64,000 nt of DNA from Geminicoccaceae bacterium (GTDB taxonomy: Bacteria > Pseudomonadota > Alphaproteobacteria > Geminicoccales > Geminicoccaceae), in contig AP024683.1 in NCBI GenBank assembly GCA_025999455.1, positions 3,040,451 to 3,104,450 on the forward strand, written 5' to 3'. Below are positions 1 to 8,678 of the stretch, one piece after another; positions within the stretch are counted from its first letter, which is position 1, and the number at the start of each line of letters is the position of its first letter. The notes under the pieces were generated by a model. It saw only the letters and a program-made list of their open reading frames with translations, was not told the origin of the DNA and did no database searches. The translations under genes were made by a program, and so were the position numbers.

Positions 1-804
1 TACTGGGAGAAGCGGCTCGACGCGGACAAACGCTACAAGGAAGGGTCGGTGGCGGTGCTCGCCGCCCGGGCGATGAAGGCCTTCCACGACTACATGCCGA
101 CCCGACGGCACCCGCTCGAGCAGGATCGGATCTACGGCTCCTTCCGCTACGGCCCCTCGCTCGAGATCTTCCGGATCGACCTGCGCTCCTATCGCGGCCC
201 CAACACGGACGGGCTCGAGACCGTCCTCGCCCCCGAGACCCGGATCCTGGGCGAGGCACAGAAGCGTTGGCTGAAGCAGGCGCTCCTGGCCTCGGACGCG
301 ACCTGGAAGGTGATCGCCTCCGACATGCCGATCGGACTCGTCGTCTGGGACGATTTCCGCGCGCGGCGCGGGGCGGAGGCGGTGGCGCAGGGCGAGAACG
401 GGCCGCCCAAGGGCCGCGAGCTCGAGATCGCCGAGCTCTTGCGCTTCATCCGCGACAACCGGATCCGGAACGTCGTCTGGCTCACCGCCGACGTCCACTA
501 CACGGCGGCCCATTATTACGATCCGAACGAGGCGGTCTTCCAGGACTTCCACCCCTTCTGGGAGTTCGTCTCGGGGCCGCTCCATGCGGGCACCTTCGGC
601 CCGAACGAGCTCGACCGCACCTTCGGACCGAAGGTCGTCTTCCAGAAGGCACCACCCGCCGGTCAGGTGAACCTGCCGCCCTCGGCCGGCCTCCAATTCT
701 TCGGCCAGGTCGACATCGACGGGGCGAGCGAGGTCATGACCGTCCGGCTCAAGGACCTCGACGGCAACACCCTCTTCACGAAGGAACTCCTCCCTGAGGC
801 CTGA
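1..804 (+). CDS. PhoD-like alkaline phosphatase/phosphodiesterase, 3' part
   Basis: The frame is open from the first base, so the start lies outside the window and only about 267 C-terminal residues are seen. The PhoD-family metallophosphatase signature is present near the C-terminal third: a run reading TADVHYTAAHYYDP, which carries the metal-binding histidine, followed by a WEFVSGPLHAGTFGPN segment typical of PhoD. Family members are secreted, Ca/Fe-dependent phosphomono- or diesterases used in phosphate scavenging. That fits the Pho-box ugp operon found later in the window. The gene is followed at once by a strong hairpin and T-run terminator. The family call is secure; substrate is not determinable. 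Confidence 0.9.
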   Translation, partial: YWEKRLDADKRYKEGSVAVLAARAMKAFHDYMPTRRHPLEQDRIYGSFRYGPSLEIFRIDLRSYRGPNTDGLETVLAPETRILGEAQKRWLKQALLASDATWKVIASDMPIGLVVWDDFRARRGAEAVAQGENGPPKGRELEIAELLRFIRDNRIRNVVWLTADVHYTAAHYYDPNEAVFQDFHPFWEFVSGPLHAGTFGPNELDRTFGPKVVFQKAPPAGQVNLPPSAGLQFFGQVDIDGASEVMTVRLKDLDGNTLFTKELLPEA

Positions 805-814
805 TCACGCATCC

Positions 815-842
815 CGCCCGGGCTCCGGCCCGGGCGTTTTTT
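815..842 (+). terminator. Rho-independent terminator after the PhoD-like gene
   Basis: A perfect 9-bp GC stem (CGCCCGGGC / GCCCGGGCG) with a 4-base loop is followed by six T residues. It starts about 10 bases after the phosphatase stop codon and separates it from the convergent PIN gene. This is the clearest intrinsic terminator in the window. Confidence 0.9.
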
Positions 843-857
843 CTAGGTCGGTCGGTG

Positions 858-1313
858 TCAGGGTCGATGGTCGTAGGCGGCGAGCTGGCCGTCGAGCGAC
901 CAGATCCGAACCGGGCGCTTCGGCCAACGACGTTTCTCCCGCTCCCCGATCGCGATCATCGAGGCATCGGCGAAGCCGATGCTGGACACGAGCCGATCGG
1001 CGAGACCGTCCAGCAGCTTCTCGAGATCCTCGCGCTCGGGGAAGGGAACGAGCACCCAAGGTGCCTCGCCGCGGAGCGCCTGGCGAACGATCTCGACGAG
1101 CCTTTGGCCGCGTGCGCGCCGGAGCTGCCCGTGGTCGAGCTGCGCGATGTGATTGCCGGTCTCCACCACGGCCACGAGCGGAAGGAGGAGCTCCGTCCGC
1201 TGGTCCTTGACCAGACTTGCGAACTCGCGACGGATCTCGTCTCGACGTTCGTTCTTCCCCGGAACGTCCAGGATGTTGAGAAGGATGGACGTGTCGACGA
1301 TGACGATCGTCAC
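858..1313 (-). CDS. PIN-domain nuclease-like protein
   Basis: A 151-residue protein with the PIN-domain layout: an N-terminal strand ending in VDTSILLNIL (Asp7), an acidic residue after a hydrophobic run (VVETGNHI, Glu51), FADASMIAIG (Asp116) and a C-terminal WSLDGQLAAY (Asp141). These are the expected metal-binding positions of PIN ribonucleases such as VapC toxins. I chose the GTG start because it overlaps the TGA of the upstream ATPase by four bases (GTGA); a start 33 bases upstream would add an Arg-rich stretch. No VapB-like antitoxin is adjacent; the partner is an AAA ATPase, so this could be a nuclease effector rather than a classical toxin. Function is inferred. Confidence 0.8.
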   Translation of the reverse strand: MTIVIVDTSILLNILDVPGKNERRDEIRREFASLVKDQRTELLLPLVAVVETGNHIAQLDHGQLRRARGQRLVEIVRQALRGEAPWVLVPFPEREDLEKLLDGLADRLVSSIGFADASMIAIGEREKRRWPKRPVRIWSLDGQLAAYDHRP

Positions 1314-2617
1314 TCGCCGGCCATCTCGAAAAGCTCGTCGACCCATTTCTCCGCGTCGCGAGCCCGCTCCTCGGCGCTTCGTCGTCGTGCCTTGACGAAG
1401 CGGTCCAGAACCCCCCGGGTCACGAGCCGGCCGAGCGGGCCCTGGGCGAGCAGGCTCGCGGACCGCTCGAGATCGCGGAGCCGAGCCAGACGGCTCGCCC
1501 CGCTCTCGGGATCACGCCAGCAGAACACGGTGTCCAAGAGTGCGGCGCTCGGCAGCGCATCCATCAACGCCGGATTGTGGGTCGTCAAAAGAACCTGGAG
1601 CTTGCGTGCTTTGGCGACCGTCTCGATGTTCCGCAGCAGCTCGTCCGCGCGGCTCGGATGGACCCCGTTGTCGATTTCCTCGATGACGACGAGCGACCCT
1701 TTCGGCGCCGAGAGGAGAACCACCGCGATCGCCAGGACGCGCAACGTACCGTCGGACAGGAGCGCCGCCTCGACCGCCTGCTCGCGCCCGCCGAACGTCT
1801 CGAAGAGCTGCAGCATCACGTCCCGCGGCGGCGTGGTCGTGATGAAGTCGATCCGCGTGATGTCCTGCTCGGGAAGGCTCTTCACGAAATCGAGCAGACG
1901 TCGCCGCGTCGCTTCGTTCCGACAAAGCGTATGGGCGACTCCGGAAAGGTTGCTGCCGTCGCCCCGCAGCTCCTCGGCGCCGATCGGGCTGTAGCTGCGC
2001 ATCAGGCGCGGCACGGGATCGAGGAAGACGATCCCCGCCAGGTCCGTGACGTGCCCGCGGCACACCGGTGGAATCGTCTCGGCCGCTTTGTTCCGACCTG
2101 CGGCGAACCGCGCCGCCGACTGAAGCTGCAACATGATCAACTGCTGGTCGGTACAGGTGACGAGCGGCTTCTTTCCACCCCGGCTGAAATTGTCGTACGC
2201 CATTTGAACATCGTGGCTCGGACCCTTTGCCGGTTCCTTGACCTCGTAAAGAGGAATGTCGCGGTCGTCCTTCCGGATGCGCTCCTGAACGATCCGGAGC
2301 TCCTCGCCGTCGCGTGCGAGCTCGAGCTCCCCCTCCGCGTATCGGGCGGCCCCCCGCCGCCAGCGGAAGCCGAAGCGGTCCCCGCGCTGCCAAGGTAGAT
2401 CGCGGATCGTGCCGCGGATCAGGGCGTCCGACCCTTGCACCTCGTAGCGGATCGCGCCGAGCTTGTGATCCTGGGCGAGCCAGGAGAGGAGCCGGAGGCC
2501 CTCGATCGCGTTGCTCTTGCCCGAGGCGTTGGCGCCGATCAGGAGGGTGAGCGGCGCGAGCTCGAGGGTCGCGTTCTCGAAGCTCTTGAATCGCTCGAAC
2601 GTGATTTCGGTGAGCAT
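1310..2617 (-). CDS. AAA family ATPase (AAA_21/OLD-like, ABC-type fold)
   Basis: A 435-residue stand-alone ATPase. It opens with a RecF/OLD-like strand (ITFERFKSFENATLEL) and a Walker A GANASGKSN at residues 28-36. Near the C-terminus come Walker B (LVVIEEIDNGVHPSRADELL), a switch histidine (LLTTHNPALMDALP), and just before them an ABC-type LLSDGTLRVLA signature. There are no membrane segments. ATPases of this type (AAA_15/AAA_21) act in OLD, PARIS, AbiL and Septu systems, usually with a small nuclease encoded directly downstream, exactly as here (4-base overlap with the PIN gene). The ATG has a GGAGG ribosome site about eight bases upstream. A defence role is inference from architecture. Confidence 0.85.
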   Translation of the reverse strand: MLTEITFERFKSFENATLELAPLTLLIGANASGKSNAIEGLRLLSWLAQDHKLGAIRYEVQGSDALIRGTIRDLPWQRGDRFGFRWRRGAARYAEGELELARDGEELRIVQERIRKDDRDIPLYEVKEPAKGPSHDVQMAYDNFSRGGKKPLVTCTDQQLIMLQLQSAARFAAGRNKAAETIPPVCRGHVTDLAGIVFLDPVPRLMRSYSPIGAEELRGDGSNLSGVAHTLCRNEATRRRLLDFVKSLPEQDITRIDFITTTPPRDVMLQLFETFGGREQAVEAALLSDGTLRVLAIAVVLLSAPKGSLVVIEEIDNGVHPSRADELLRNIETVAKARKLQVLLTTHNPALMDALPSAALLDTVFCWRDPESGASRLARLRDLERSASLLAQGPLGRLVTRGVLDRFVKARRRSAEERARDAEKWVDELFEMAGE

Positions 2618-2693
2618 GGAGATAGCCTCCGCACCGCCCGCGCCCGGAGCCTATCCCGCCGCCCGCCCGCCGTCATCGCCGGTGGGCCGGACC

Positions 2694-3638
2694 CTACCTC
2701 TCCCCCCGCCGCCAGGGCTTCATGAGCGCGCGCGGATAGTCGGCGCGGCGGGCGGCCAGGAGGAGCGCGGCGATCGACAGGAGATAGGGCACCATCAAGA
2801 AGAGCTGGCTCGGCAGGAAGGCACCGGCCAGCGTCTGCAGCCGCACCTGCCAGGCATCGAAGGCGCCGAACAGGAGCGCCCCCGCCAAGGCCTTGAGCGG
2901 CCGCCAGGAGGCGAAGACGACGAGGGCGATGCAGATCCAACCCCGGCCGCTCACCATGCCGAAGAAGAAGGCGTTGAAGGCGCTCATCGTGAGGAACGCC
3001 CCGCCCACCGCCATCAAGGCCGAACCCGCGACCACGCAGCCGTAGCGCAGGCCCGCGACCGAGAGCCCCTGCGCCTCGACCGCGGCCGGATCGTCGCCCA
3101 CCGCCCGAATCGCGAGACCCAAGGGCGTGCGGGCGAGGAGGAAGGCCAAGAAGAGCGCGGTGGCGATCGCGAGGAAGGTCAAGGGCGTCTGCTGGGCGAG
3201 CACGGGGCCGAGGAGCGGGATCCCTTCGAGCCAGGCCCAGCCCACGGGCGCGAAGGGCTCGATCCGGGGCGGCTGGGTGAGCGTCGGGAAGGCGACCCGG
3301 TAGACGAAGTGGCTGCCGGCCGTCGCGAGGAGCGTGATGCCGAGCCCCGCCACGTGCTGGGAGAGCGCGAGTGTCACGGTCAAGAAGGCGTGCAGGAGCC
3401 CCATGAGCGCGCCGGCCGCGGCCGCCGCGGCCACACCCCACCACAAGGGGGCGCCCAGATAGACGGCGAGCCAGCCGGTCATCGCCCCGGCCACGAAGAT
3501 GCCCTCGATGCCGAGGTTCAACACCCCGGCCCGCTCGCCCAGAAGGGCCCCGAGCGTGCCGAACAGGAGCGGTGTCGCGATGCGGATCGCCGCGACCCAG
3601 AACGAGGCCTGGAAAAGGATCTCGAAGGCTTCGCTCAT
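2694..3638 (-). CDS. BMP-type ABC transporter permease, second subunit (YufQ/NupQ-like)
   Basis: A 314-residue multi-spanning permease of the branched-chain permease superfamily (LivH/RbsC-like). It contains GERAGVLNLGIEGIFVAGAMTG after the first membrane span, the usual signature of nucleoside-importer permeases, and roughly eight hydrophobic segments. The ATG overlaps the stop of the first permease by four bases (ATGA), indicating translational coupling. With its partner it would form the heterodimeric channel for a BMP-family binding protein encoded upstream in the same operon. Substrate is most likely nucleosides or purines by family, but sequence alone does not fix it. Confidence 0.9.
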   Translation of the reverse strand: MSEAFEILFQASFWVAAIRIATPLLFGTLGALLGERAGVLNLGIEGIFVAGAMTGWLAVYLGAPLWWGVAAAAAAGALMGLLHAFLTVTLALSQHVAGLGITLLATAGSHFVYRVAFPTLTQPPRIEPFAPVGWAWLEGIPLLGPVLAQQTPLTFLAIATALFLAFLLARTPLGLAIRAVGDDPAAVEAQGLSVAGLRYGCVVAGSALMAVGGAFLTMSAFNAFFFGMVSGRGWICIALVVFASWRPLKALAGALLFGAFDAWQVRLQTLAGAFLPSQLFLMVPYLLSIAALLLAARRADYPRALMKPWRRGER

Positions 3639-4699
3639 GCGGCGGCCCGGCCGAGGCGGAGGCGGTAGCGGGCGAAGAGCCCCCCCACGAGGACGAAGAG
3701 GAGGGCGAGCGCCACGACCAGATCGGCGAAATAGGAGGAGATGCCGAGGGTGCGGCCCATCGTGTCGGCGCCCACGAAGACCGCCGCCACGAGGAAGGCG
3801 GCCGGGACGACGGCGAGCGGTGAGAGGCCCGCGAGCATGGCGACGACGATCCCGGCATAGCCGTAGCCGGGCGAGAGGTCGGCCGTGAGATAGCCCTTGA
3901 GGCCCGCGACCTCTGCCGCGCCCGCGAGCCCGGCGAGCGCCCCCGAGAGCATGGCGACGAGGAGCGTGGTCCGGGCGACCGGCAGCCCGGCATAGGCCGC
4001 GGCGCGCGGATTGTGCCCGACCGCGCGCACGCCGAGGCCGAACACGGTCCGGCTCACGACGAGCTGGAGCAGGATCGCGAGGCCGAGCCCGAGGAGCAGC
4101 CCGGCGTGGAGCCGCTGGCGCTCGACGAGCCGCGGCAGCATCGCCTCGTCGAGCAGAGGTGGTGATTGCGGCCAGCCGAGGCCCATCGGGTCCTTCATGG
4201 GCCCCTCGAGCATCATCTGGACGAAGAGCGCGATCACGAAATTGAGGAGGAGCGTCGTCACGACCTCGTCGGCACCGGCCTTGACCTTGCCGAGGGCCGG
4301 GAGGAGCACGCCCACCGCACCGGCGAGCGCGCCCGCCAGGAGGACGAGCGGGACGAGGAGCCAAGCCGGGCCCTCGAGCGCGCCCGCACCGACCGCGACC
4401 GCGGCCATGGCGCCGAGATAGAGCTGGCCCTCGGCCCCGATGTTCCAGAAGCGGGCGCGGAAGGCGATCGCCGCGGCGAGCCCGGTGAGGACGAGAGGGG
4501 TCGCACGGGTCGCGGTTTCGGCGAGCGCGAAGGGCGAGCCCGCCGCCCCTTCGAGGAGGAGCCGGAGTGCGGGGCCCGGGGCGATGCCGATCGCCGCGAG
4601 GATGGCGGTCGAGAGCGCGAGGGCGGCCGCGAGCGCGCCGATCGGGGCGGCGAGCGCGAGCCAGGCGGGCGGGGCGGTGCGCGGCTCGAGCCGGATCAC
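3635..4699 (-). CDS. BMP-type ABC transporter permease, first subunit (YufP/NupP-like)
   Basis: A 354-residue integral membrane protein, longer at the N-terminus than its partner permease, as usual for this class. The segment FRARFWNIGAEGQLYLGA is the conserved loop of these permeases and GVRAVGHNPRAAAYAG is the conserved cytoplasmic motif facing the ATPase. The start is GTG, overlapping the ATPase stop by four bases (GTGA). About nine or ten hydrophobic spans are visible. It works with the adjacent permease, the two-domain ATPase and the BMP binding protein as one importer. Confidence 0.9.
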   Translation of the reverse strand: MIRLEPRTAPPAWLALAAPIGALAAALALSTAILAAIGIAPGPALRLLLEGAAGSPFALAETATRATPLVLTGLAAAIAFRARFWNIGAEGQLYLGAMAAVAVGAGALEGPAWLLVPLVLLAGALAGAVGVLLPALGKVKAGADEVVTTLLLNFVIALFVQMMLEGPMKDPMGLGWPQSPPLLDEAMLPRLVERQRLHAGLLLGLGLAILLQLVVSRTVFGLGVRAVGHNPRAAAYAGLPVARTTLLVAMLSGALAGLAGAAEVAGLKGYLTADLSPGYGYAGIVVAMLAGLSPLAVVPAAFLVAAVFVGADTMGRTLGISSYFADLVVALALLFVLVGGLFARYRLRLGRAAA

Positions 4700-6288
4700 G
4701 CCGCGGCTCCGAGCGGTTCTTCCGGCTCGTGCCCGGCCATGAGCAGGCCGAGGGTGGGGACGTCGAGCTGCTCGCTCGGGAAGGGTCCGGCGAGCCTTCC
4801 CCGATGCAGGACCGCGATCCGGTCCGACAAGGCGAGGAGCTCGTCGAGGTCCTCGGAGATCAAGAGGATCGCCGTCCCCCGCTCGCGCGCCGCCAAGAGC
4901 CGCTCGTGGACGAAGGCGGTGGCGGCGACGTCGAGCCCGCGGGTGGGCTGATCGGCCAGGAGGAGCCGGGGGGCGGCTTCGAGGGCACGAGCGAGGACGA
5001 CCTTCTGCATGTTGCCGCCCGAGAGCAGGCGGACGGGGGCGTCGGGGCCCGGGGCACGGATCGCGAAGGCTTCGATGGCGCGGCGCGCCCGCTCCCGCAT
5101 CGCCCGCCGGCGCAACAAGCCGAACCGGCTCACCTCGGGCGCGTCGAGCCGCTCGAGCGCGAGATTTTCCGAAAGATCGAGCTCGCCCACGACCCCGTCG
5201 CGCTCGCGGTCCTCGGGGATCCGGCCGACCCCGGCGCGGACCGCCGCCCTCGGGCTCTCGAGCGCGGCTGCCGATCCGGCGAGCGCGACCCTTCCTCGCT
5301 CGGGCCGCAAGAGCCCGGCCGCGAGCGCGGCGAGGGCCGCTTGGCCGTTGCCCGAGACGCCGGCGATCCCGAGGATCTCGCCTTCCCGCAGCGCGAAAGA
5401 GACGGCCTCGATCCGGTCGCGCCCCGAACCCGCCGTCACGGCCTCGAGCGCCAGCACGACCGCCCCGGGTGCCCGCGGTCGGCGGACCGGCTCGACGACC
5501 TCGCGGCCGACCATGAGCCGGGCGAGCTCCTCGCGCGAGGTGCCGACGAGCGGGCGGTCGGCGACCTTGCGTCCTTGGCGGAGGACGACGACCCGCTCGG
5601 CCACCGCCTCGACCTCGGCGAGCTTGTGGGTGATGAAGATCACCCCCCGGCCGTCGGCGGCGAGGGCTCGGATCGTGGCGAACAGCCCCTCCGCCTCCTG
5701 CGGGGTGAGGACCGCGGTCGGCTCGTCGAGCACGAGCACGCGCGCTTCGCGGTAGAGCGCCTTCAAGATCTCGATCCGCTGGCGGGCTCCCACGCCCAGC
5801 GTGCCGACCGGCCGGTCGAGCTCGACCTCGAGGCCCATCCGCCGGGCGAGGTCCTCGATCCGGGCCCGCGCCCCGGCGCGCGCCGGCCGCGGCCGCCACC
5901 AGGGCTCGGTGCCGAGCACGATGTTCTCGAAGCCCGTGAGATTGTGGGCGAGCGTGAAATGCTGGTGGACCATGCCGATGCCGGCCGCGAGCGCGGCTTC
6001 CGGCCGGCCGGGCGGGAGCGCCACGAGCCCGCCCCGGCCGTCGGCCACCCGCACGGTCCCGGCATCCGCCGCGTAATGGCCGAACAGGATGCTCGTGAGC
6101 GTCGTCTTGCCGGCACCGTTCTCGCCCAGGAGTGCCAAGACCTCGCCGGCCCGGAGCTCGAGGTCGATCGCGTCGTTGGCGAGGAGCTCGCCGAACCGCT
6201 TGGTGATGCCCTCGAGTCGGAGCAGCGGGGGGCGCGCGTCCCCCCGCCCCGCGCCGCGGGGCGCGGGCTCGACCTCCGTTCCGGTCAC
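4696..6288 (-). CDS. ABC transporter ATP-binding protein, two nucleotide-binding domains (YufO/NupO-like)
   Basis: A 530-residue protein with two ABC cassettes in tandem, the arrangement of sugar and nucleoside importers (MglA/YufO class). The first has Walker A GENGAGKTT and a normal Walker B (VLVLDEPTAVLTP); the second has a divergent P-loop region (GVSGNGQAALA) and a signature LSGGNMQKVVLARAL, as usual for this family where the second site is degenerate. The start is GTG, one base after the stop of the binding-protein gene. It energises the two permeases encoded downstream. Confidence 0.92.
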   Translation of the reverse strand: MTGTEVEPAPRGAGRGDARPPLLRLEGITKRFGELLANDAIDLELRAGEVLALLGENGAGKTTLTSILFGHYAADAGTVRVADGRGGLVALPPGRPEAALAAGIGMVHQHFTLAHNLTGFENIVLGTEPWWRPRPARAGARARIEDLARRMGLEVELDRPVGTLGVGARQRIEILKALYREARVLVLDEPTAVLTPQEAEGLFATIRALAADGRGVIFITHKLAEVEAVAERVVVLRQGRKVADRPLVGTSREELARLMVGREVVEPVRRPRAPGAVVLALEAVTAGSGRDRIEAVSFALREGEILGIAGVSGNGQAALAALAAGLLRPERGRVALAGSAAALESPRAAVRAGVGRIPEDRERDGVVGELDLSENLALERLDAPEVSRFGLLRRRAMRERARRAIEAFAIRAPGPDAPVRLLSGGNMQKVVLARALEAAPRLLLADQPTRGLDVAATAFVHERLLAARERGTAILLISEDLDELLALSDRIAVLHRGRLAGPFPSEQLDVPTLGLLMAGHEPEEPLGAAA

Positions 6289-6289
6289 G

Positions 6290-7303
6290 TCAGATCGTGG
6301 ACTTGGGCTCGGCGTCGTTGACGTCGACGCGGAACAGGCCGTCCAGGATTTCCTTCTCTTTGGCTCGGACCTCGGCGACCACCTCGGCCGGGACGAGCTT
6401 CTCGTCGACGACGAGGCTCGCGCCGCCGTGTGCCATGTAGGAGTAGATGCCGTAATCTTGCGGCTCGAACGTGCCGGCCACGACGTTGGCGATCGCTTTG
6501 TCGACGGTCGGCTCCATGTGCCAGAGCGCCGAGGCGAGGATCACGCCCGGATATTGGGCGGAGGTGTCGATCACGTTGCCGATCGCCTTGACCCCGCGCT
6601 CCTTCGCGGCGTCCGACACGCCGAAACGTTCGGCGTACATGATGTCGGCGCCGCGGTCGATCATCGCGAAAGCGGCTTCCTTGGCCTTGGGCGGATCGTA
6701 CCAGCTGTTGATGAACGTCACCATGAACTTGACGTTCGGATTGACCGAGCGCGCCCCGTTCATGAAGGCGTGCATGAGGCGGTTGACTTCGGGGATCGCG
6801 TAGCCACCGACCATCCCGATCAGGTTCGACTTGGTCATCCGGCCGGCGACCATCCCGGTCAAGTAGGAGGGTTCGTGGATCCAGTTGTCGAACACCGAGA
6901 AATTCGGCTTGGAGGGGCCGAACGAGCTACCCATCAAGAAGGCGACCTTGGGATAGTCGGCCGCCGCCTTGCGCGCCGCGCGCTCGACGCCGAACACCTC
7001 GCCCACGATCAGGTCGTTCCCCTCCTCGGCATATTGCCGCATGACCCGCTCGTAGTCGGTGTTGGCGACGTTCTCCGACCATTTGTAGGTGATGTCGCCG
7101 CGCGCCTTGGCGGCATTGAGCGCCTTGTGGATGCGCGACACCCATTGCTGTTCGACCGGCACGGTGTAGATCGCGGCGACCTTGATCGGCTTGGCCTTCT
7201 GGGCCGCGGCCGGCCCCGCGGCACCGGCGAACAGGAGCCCGCCGCCCGCCGCGAGGAGCGTGCGACGATCGAGGGCAGCTGCACGGATCTTGGTCACGGC
7301 CAC
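6290..7303 (-). CDS. BMP family ABC transporter substrate-binding protein
   Basis: A 337-residue periplasmic binding protein. The N-terminus has a Tat-like signal (DRRTLLAAGGG, hydrophobic run, then AAAQ). The mature part carries BMP-family hallmarks: VAAIYTVPVEQQWVSRIHKAL, a TDYERVMRQYAEEGNDLIVGEVFG stretch and GMVAGRMTKSNLIGMVGGY. I placed the start at a GTG preceded by a GGGAGG site; a second GTG two codons later is equally possible, whereas the longer upstream frame is Arg/Ala-rich and unlikely. First gene of the four-gene importer. BMP proteins of this sort in proteobacteria bind nucleosides, purines or related compounds. Confidence 0.92.
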   Translation of the reverse strand: MAVTKIRAAALDRRTLLAAGGGLLFAGAAGPAAAQKAKPIKVAAIYTVPVEQQWVSRIHKALNAAKARGDITYKWSENVANTDYERVMRQYAEEGNDLIVGEVFGVERAARKAAADYPKVAFLMGSSFGPSKPNFSVFDNWIHEPSYLTGMVAGRMTKSNLIGMVGGYAIPEVNRLMHAFMNGARSVNPNVKFMVTFINSWYDPPKAKEAAFAMIDRGADIMYAERFGVSDAAKERGVKAIGNVIDTSAQYPGVILASALWHMEPTVDKAIANVVAGTFEPQDYGIYSYMAHGGASLVVDEKLVPAEVVAEVRAKEKEILDGLFRVDVNDAEPKSTI

Positions 7304-7485
7304 GGTTCCTCCCGCTTTTCCGCGCGCCTCCTCGCGCGCCGCGGCGCGATCGAACAACAACCGTGCCAGACCGACAAGGGCGGGGCCGCGGCCCGCGGCG
7401 GCGCTCCTGCGACGGCGTGTCACGAACGGTCCGGGCGCTTTTCCGTTGAACCGTGGAGGGACGTGGTCGGAATTTGAAACTGCTC

Positions 7486-7516
7486 TAAAAAAGGCGCTCG
7501 CCCAGGCGCGAGCGCC
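7486..7516 (-). terminator. Hairpin with A/T-run between the bmp promoter and ccp
   Basis: A perfect 8-bp stem (GGCGCTCG / CGAGCGCC, 8-base loop) is flanked on its left by six A residues. Read on the minus strand it is hairpin followed by T6, the form of an intrinsic terminator, although no minus-strand gene ends here. On the plus strand it lies in the probable leader of the peroxidase gene, about 17 bases before the ATG. It may insulate the bmp operon from antisense transcription or act in the ccp leader. Confidence 0.45.
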
Positions 7517-7533
7517 GCGTGGAGAACGGAACC

Positions 7534-8577
7534 ATGATCCGCTTCCTCGCGACCACTGTCCTCGTCGGTGCGCTCCTCTTGCAACCGCAAGCCGGCACGG
7601 CCGAGCCGCTGCTCGAGCGGGCGCGGGCGCTGTTCGAGCCGATCCCGCTCGAGCCGCCCAAAGAGCTCGCCGGCCGACCCGTCACGCCGGCCCTGATCGA
7701 ACTCGGACGGGCGCTCTATTTCGACCCACGGCTTTCCGCCTCGCACAACATCAGCTGCAACACCTGCCACCAGATCGGCCTCGGTGGCGGCGACGGTCGG
7801 TCGACGTCGATCGGCCACAATTGGCAGCGCGGTGGCCGCAACGCGCCGACCGTGCTGAACGCCGTCTTCAACACCGCGCAATTCTGGGACGGTCGGGCGA
7901 GCGATCTCGAGCAGCAGGCCCGCGGACCGATCGTCAATCCCATCGAAATGGGCATGACCCCGGCGCGGGCGGTGGCCCAAATCGTGAGTATTCCCGGCTA
8001 TCGGCCGCTCTTCGAACGCGCTTTTCCGGGCGTGCGCGAGCCGATCACCTACGAGAACATCGCCTTCGCCATCGCCGCGTTCGAGACCACGCTGATCACG
8101 CCGAACGCCCCCTTCGATCGGTATTTGCGGGGCGATCTTTCCGCCCTCGACACCGAGCAGAAGCGGGGGCTCACCCTCTTCATCGACAAAGGCTGCGCCA
8201 ACTGCCACAACGGGATCAACGTCGGTGGCGGGATGTACGCCCCCTTCGGGGTCGTCCAACGGCCGGGCTGGGAGATGCTGCCGCCCGACGATCGCGGCCG
8301 CTACGAAGTTACGGCCACGGTCGCCGACGAGTACGTCTTCAAGGTCCCGACGCTGCGCAACATCGCGCTCACGGCGCCCTATTTCCACAGCGGGCAAGCC
8401 TGGGACCTGGTCCAGGCCGTTTCCGTGATGGGCAGCGCCCAGTTGGGCGCCACCTTGACCGACGAGGAGGCACGGCTGATCGCCGTCTTCCTCGAGACCC
8501 TGACGGGCGAACAGCCCCAGGTCGTCTATCCGATCCTCCCGCCGAGCACGGGTAAAACCTTGCGGCCACGGCCGTGA
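7534..8577 (+). CDS. Di-haem cytochrome c peroxidase (CcpA/MauG family)
   Basis: A 347-residue secreted protein with an N-terminal signal (ATTVLVGALLLQPQAGTAEP) and two haem c sites: CNTCH at residues 75-79 and CANCH at 221-225. The LGRALYFDPRLS lead-in, the GRASDLEQQA..GP..NP.EMGM stretch and the C-terminal FKVPTLRNIALTAPYFHSG motif are typical of bacterial cytochrome c peroxidases, which reduce periplasmic H2O2 with cytochrome c electrons. I prefer this ATG to a GTG five codons earlier because GGAGAACGGA lies at ribosome-site distance. The gene stands alone, divergent from the bmp operon. Confidence 0.93.
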   Translation: MIRFLATTVLVGALLLQPQAGTAEPLLERARALFEPIPLEPPKELAGRPVTPALIELGRALYFDPRLSASHNISCNTCHQIGLGGGDGRSTSIGHNWQRGGRNAPTVLNAVFNTAQFWDGRASDLEQQARGPIVNPIEMGMTPARAVAQIVSIPGYRPLFERAFPGVREPITYENIAFAIAAFETTLITPNAPFDRYLRGDLSALDTEQKRGLTLFIDKGCANCHNGINVGGGMYAPFGVVQRPGWEMLPPDDRGRYEVTATVADEYVFKVPTLRNIALTAPYFHSGQAWDLVQAVSVMGSAQLGATLTDEEARLIAVFLETLTGEQPQVVYPILPPSTGKTLRPRP

Positions 8578-8622
8578 GGATCCACCCGCGGCCTCCTCGA
8601 CAGCCGACGCCGTCTGCCGGCA

Positions 8623-8649
8623 GCGGTTCGGGACCCGGTCCCGAACCGC
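8623..8649. terminator. Bidirectional hairpin between convergent genes
   Basis: A 13-bp perfect inverted repeat (GCGGTTCGGGACC / GGTCCCGAACCGC, one-base centre, so an effective loop of about 3-5) lies in the 101-base gap between the peroxidase stop and the end of the convergent lipoprotein gene. There is no T-run on either side. The position and strength suggest transcription termination for both directions. Confidence 0.6.
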
Positions 8650-8678
8650 GCCGCCGGCGGGCGGGCGACGGACCGCAA

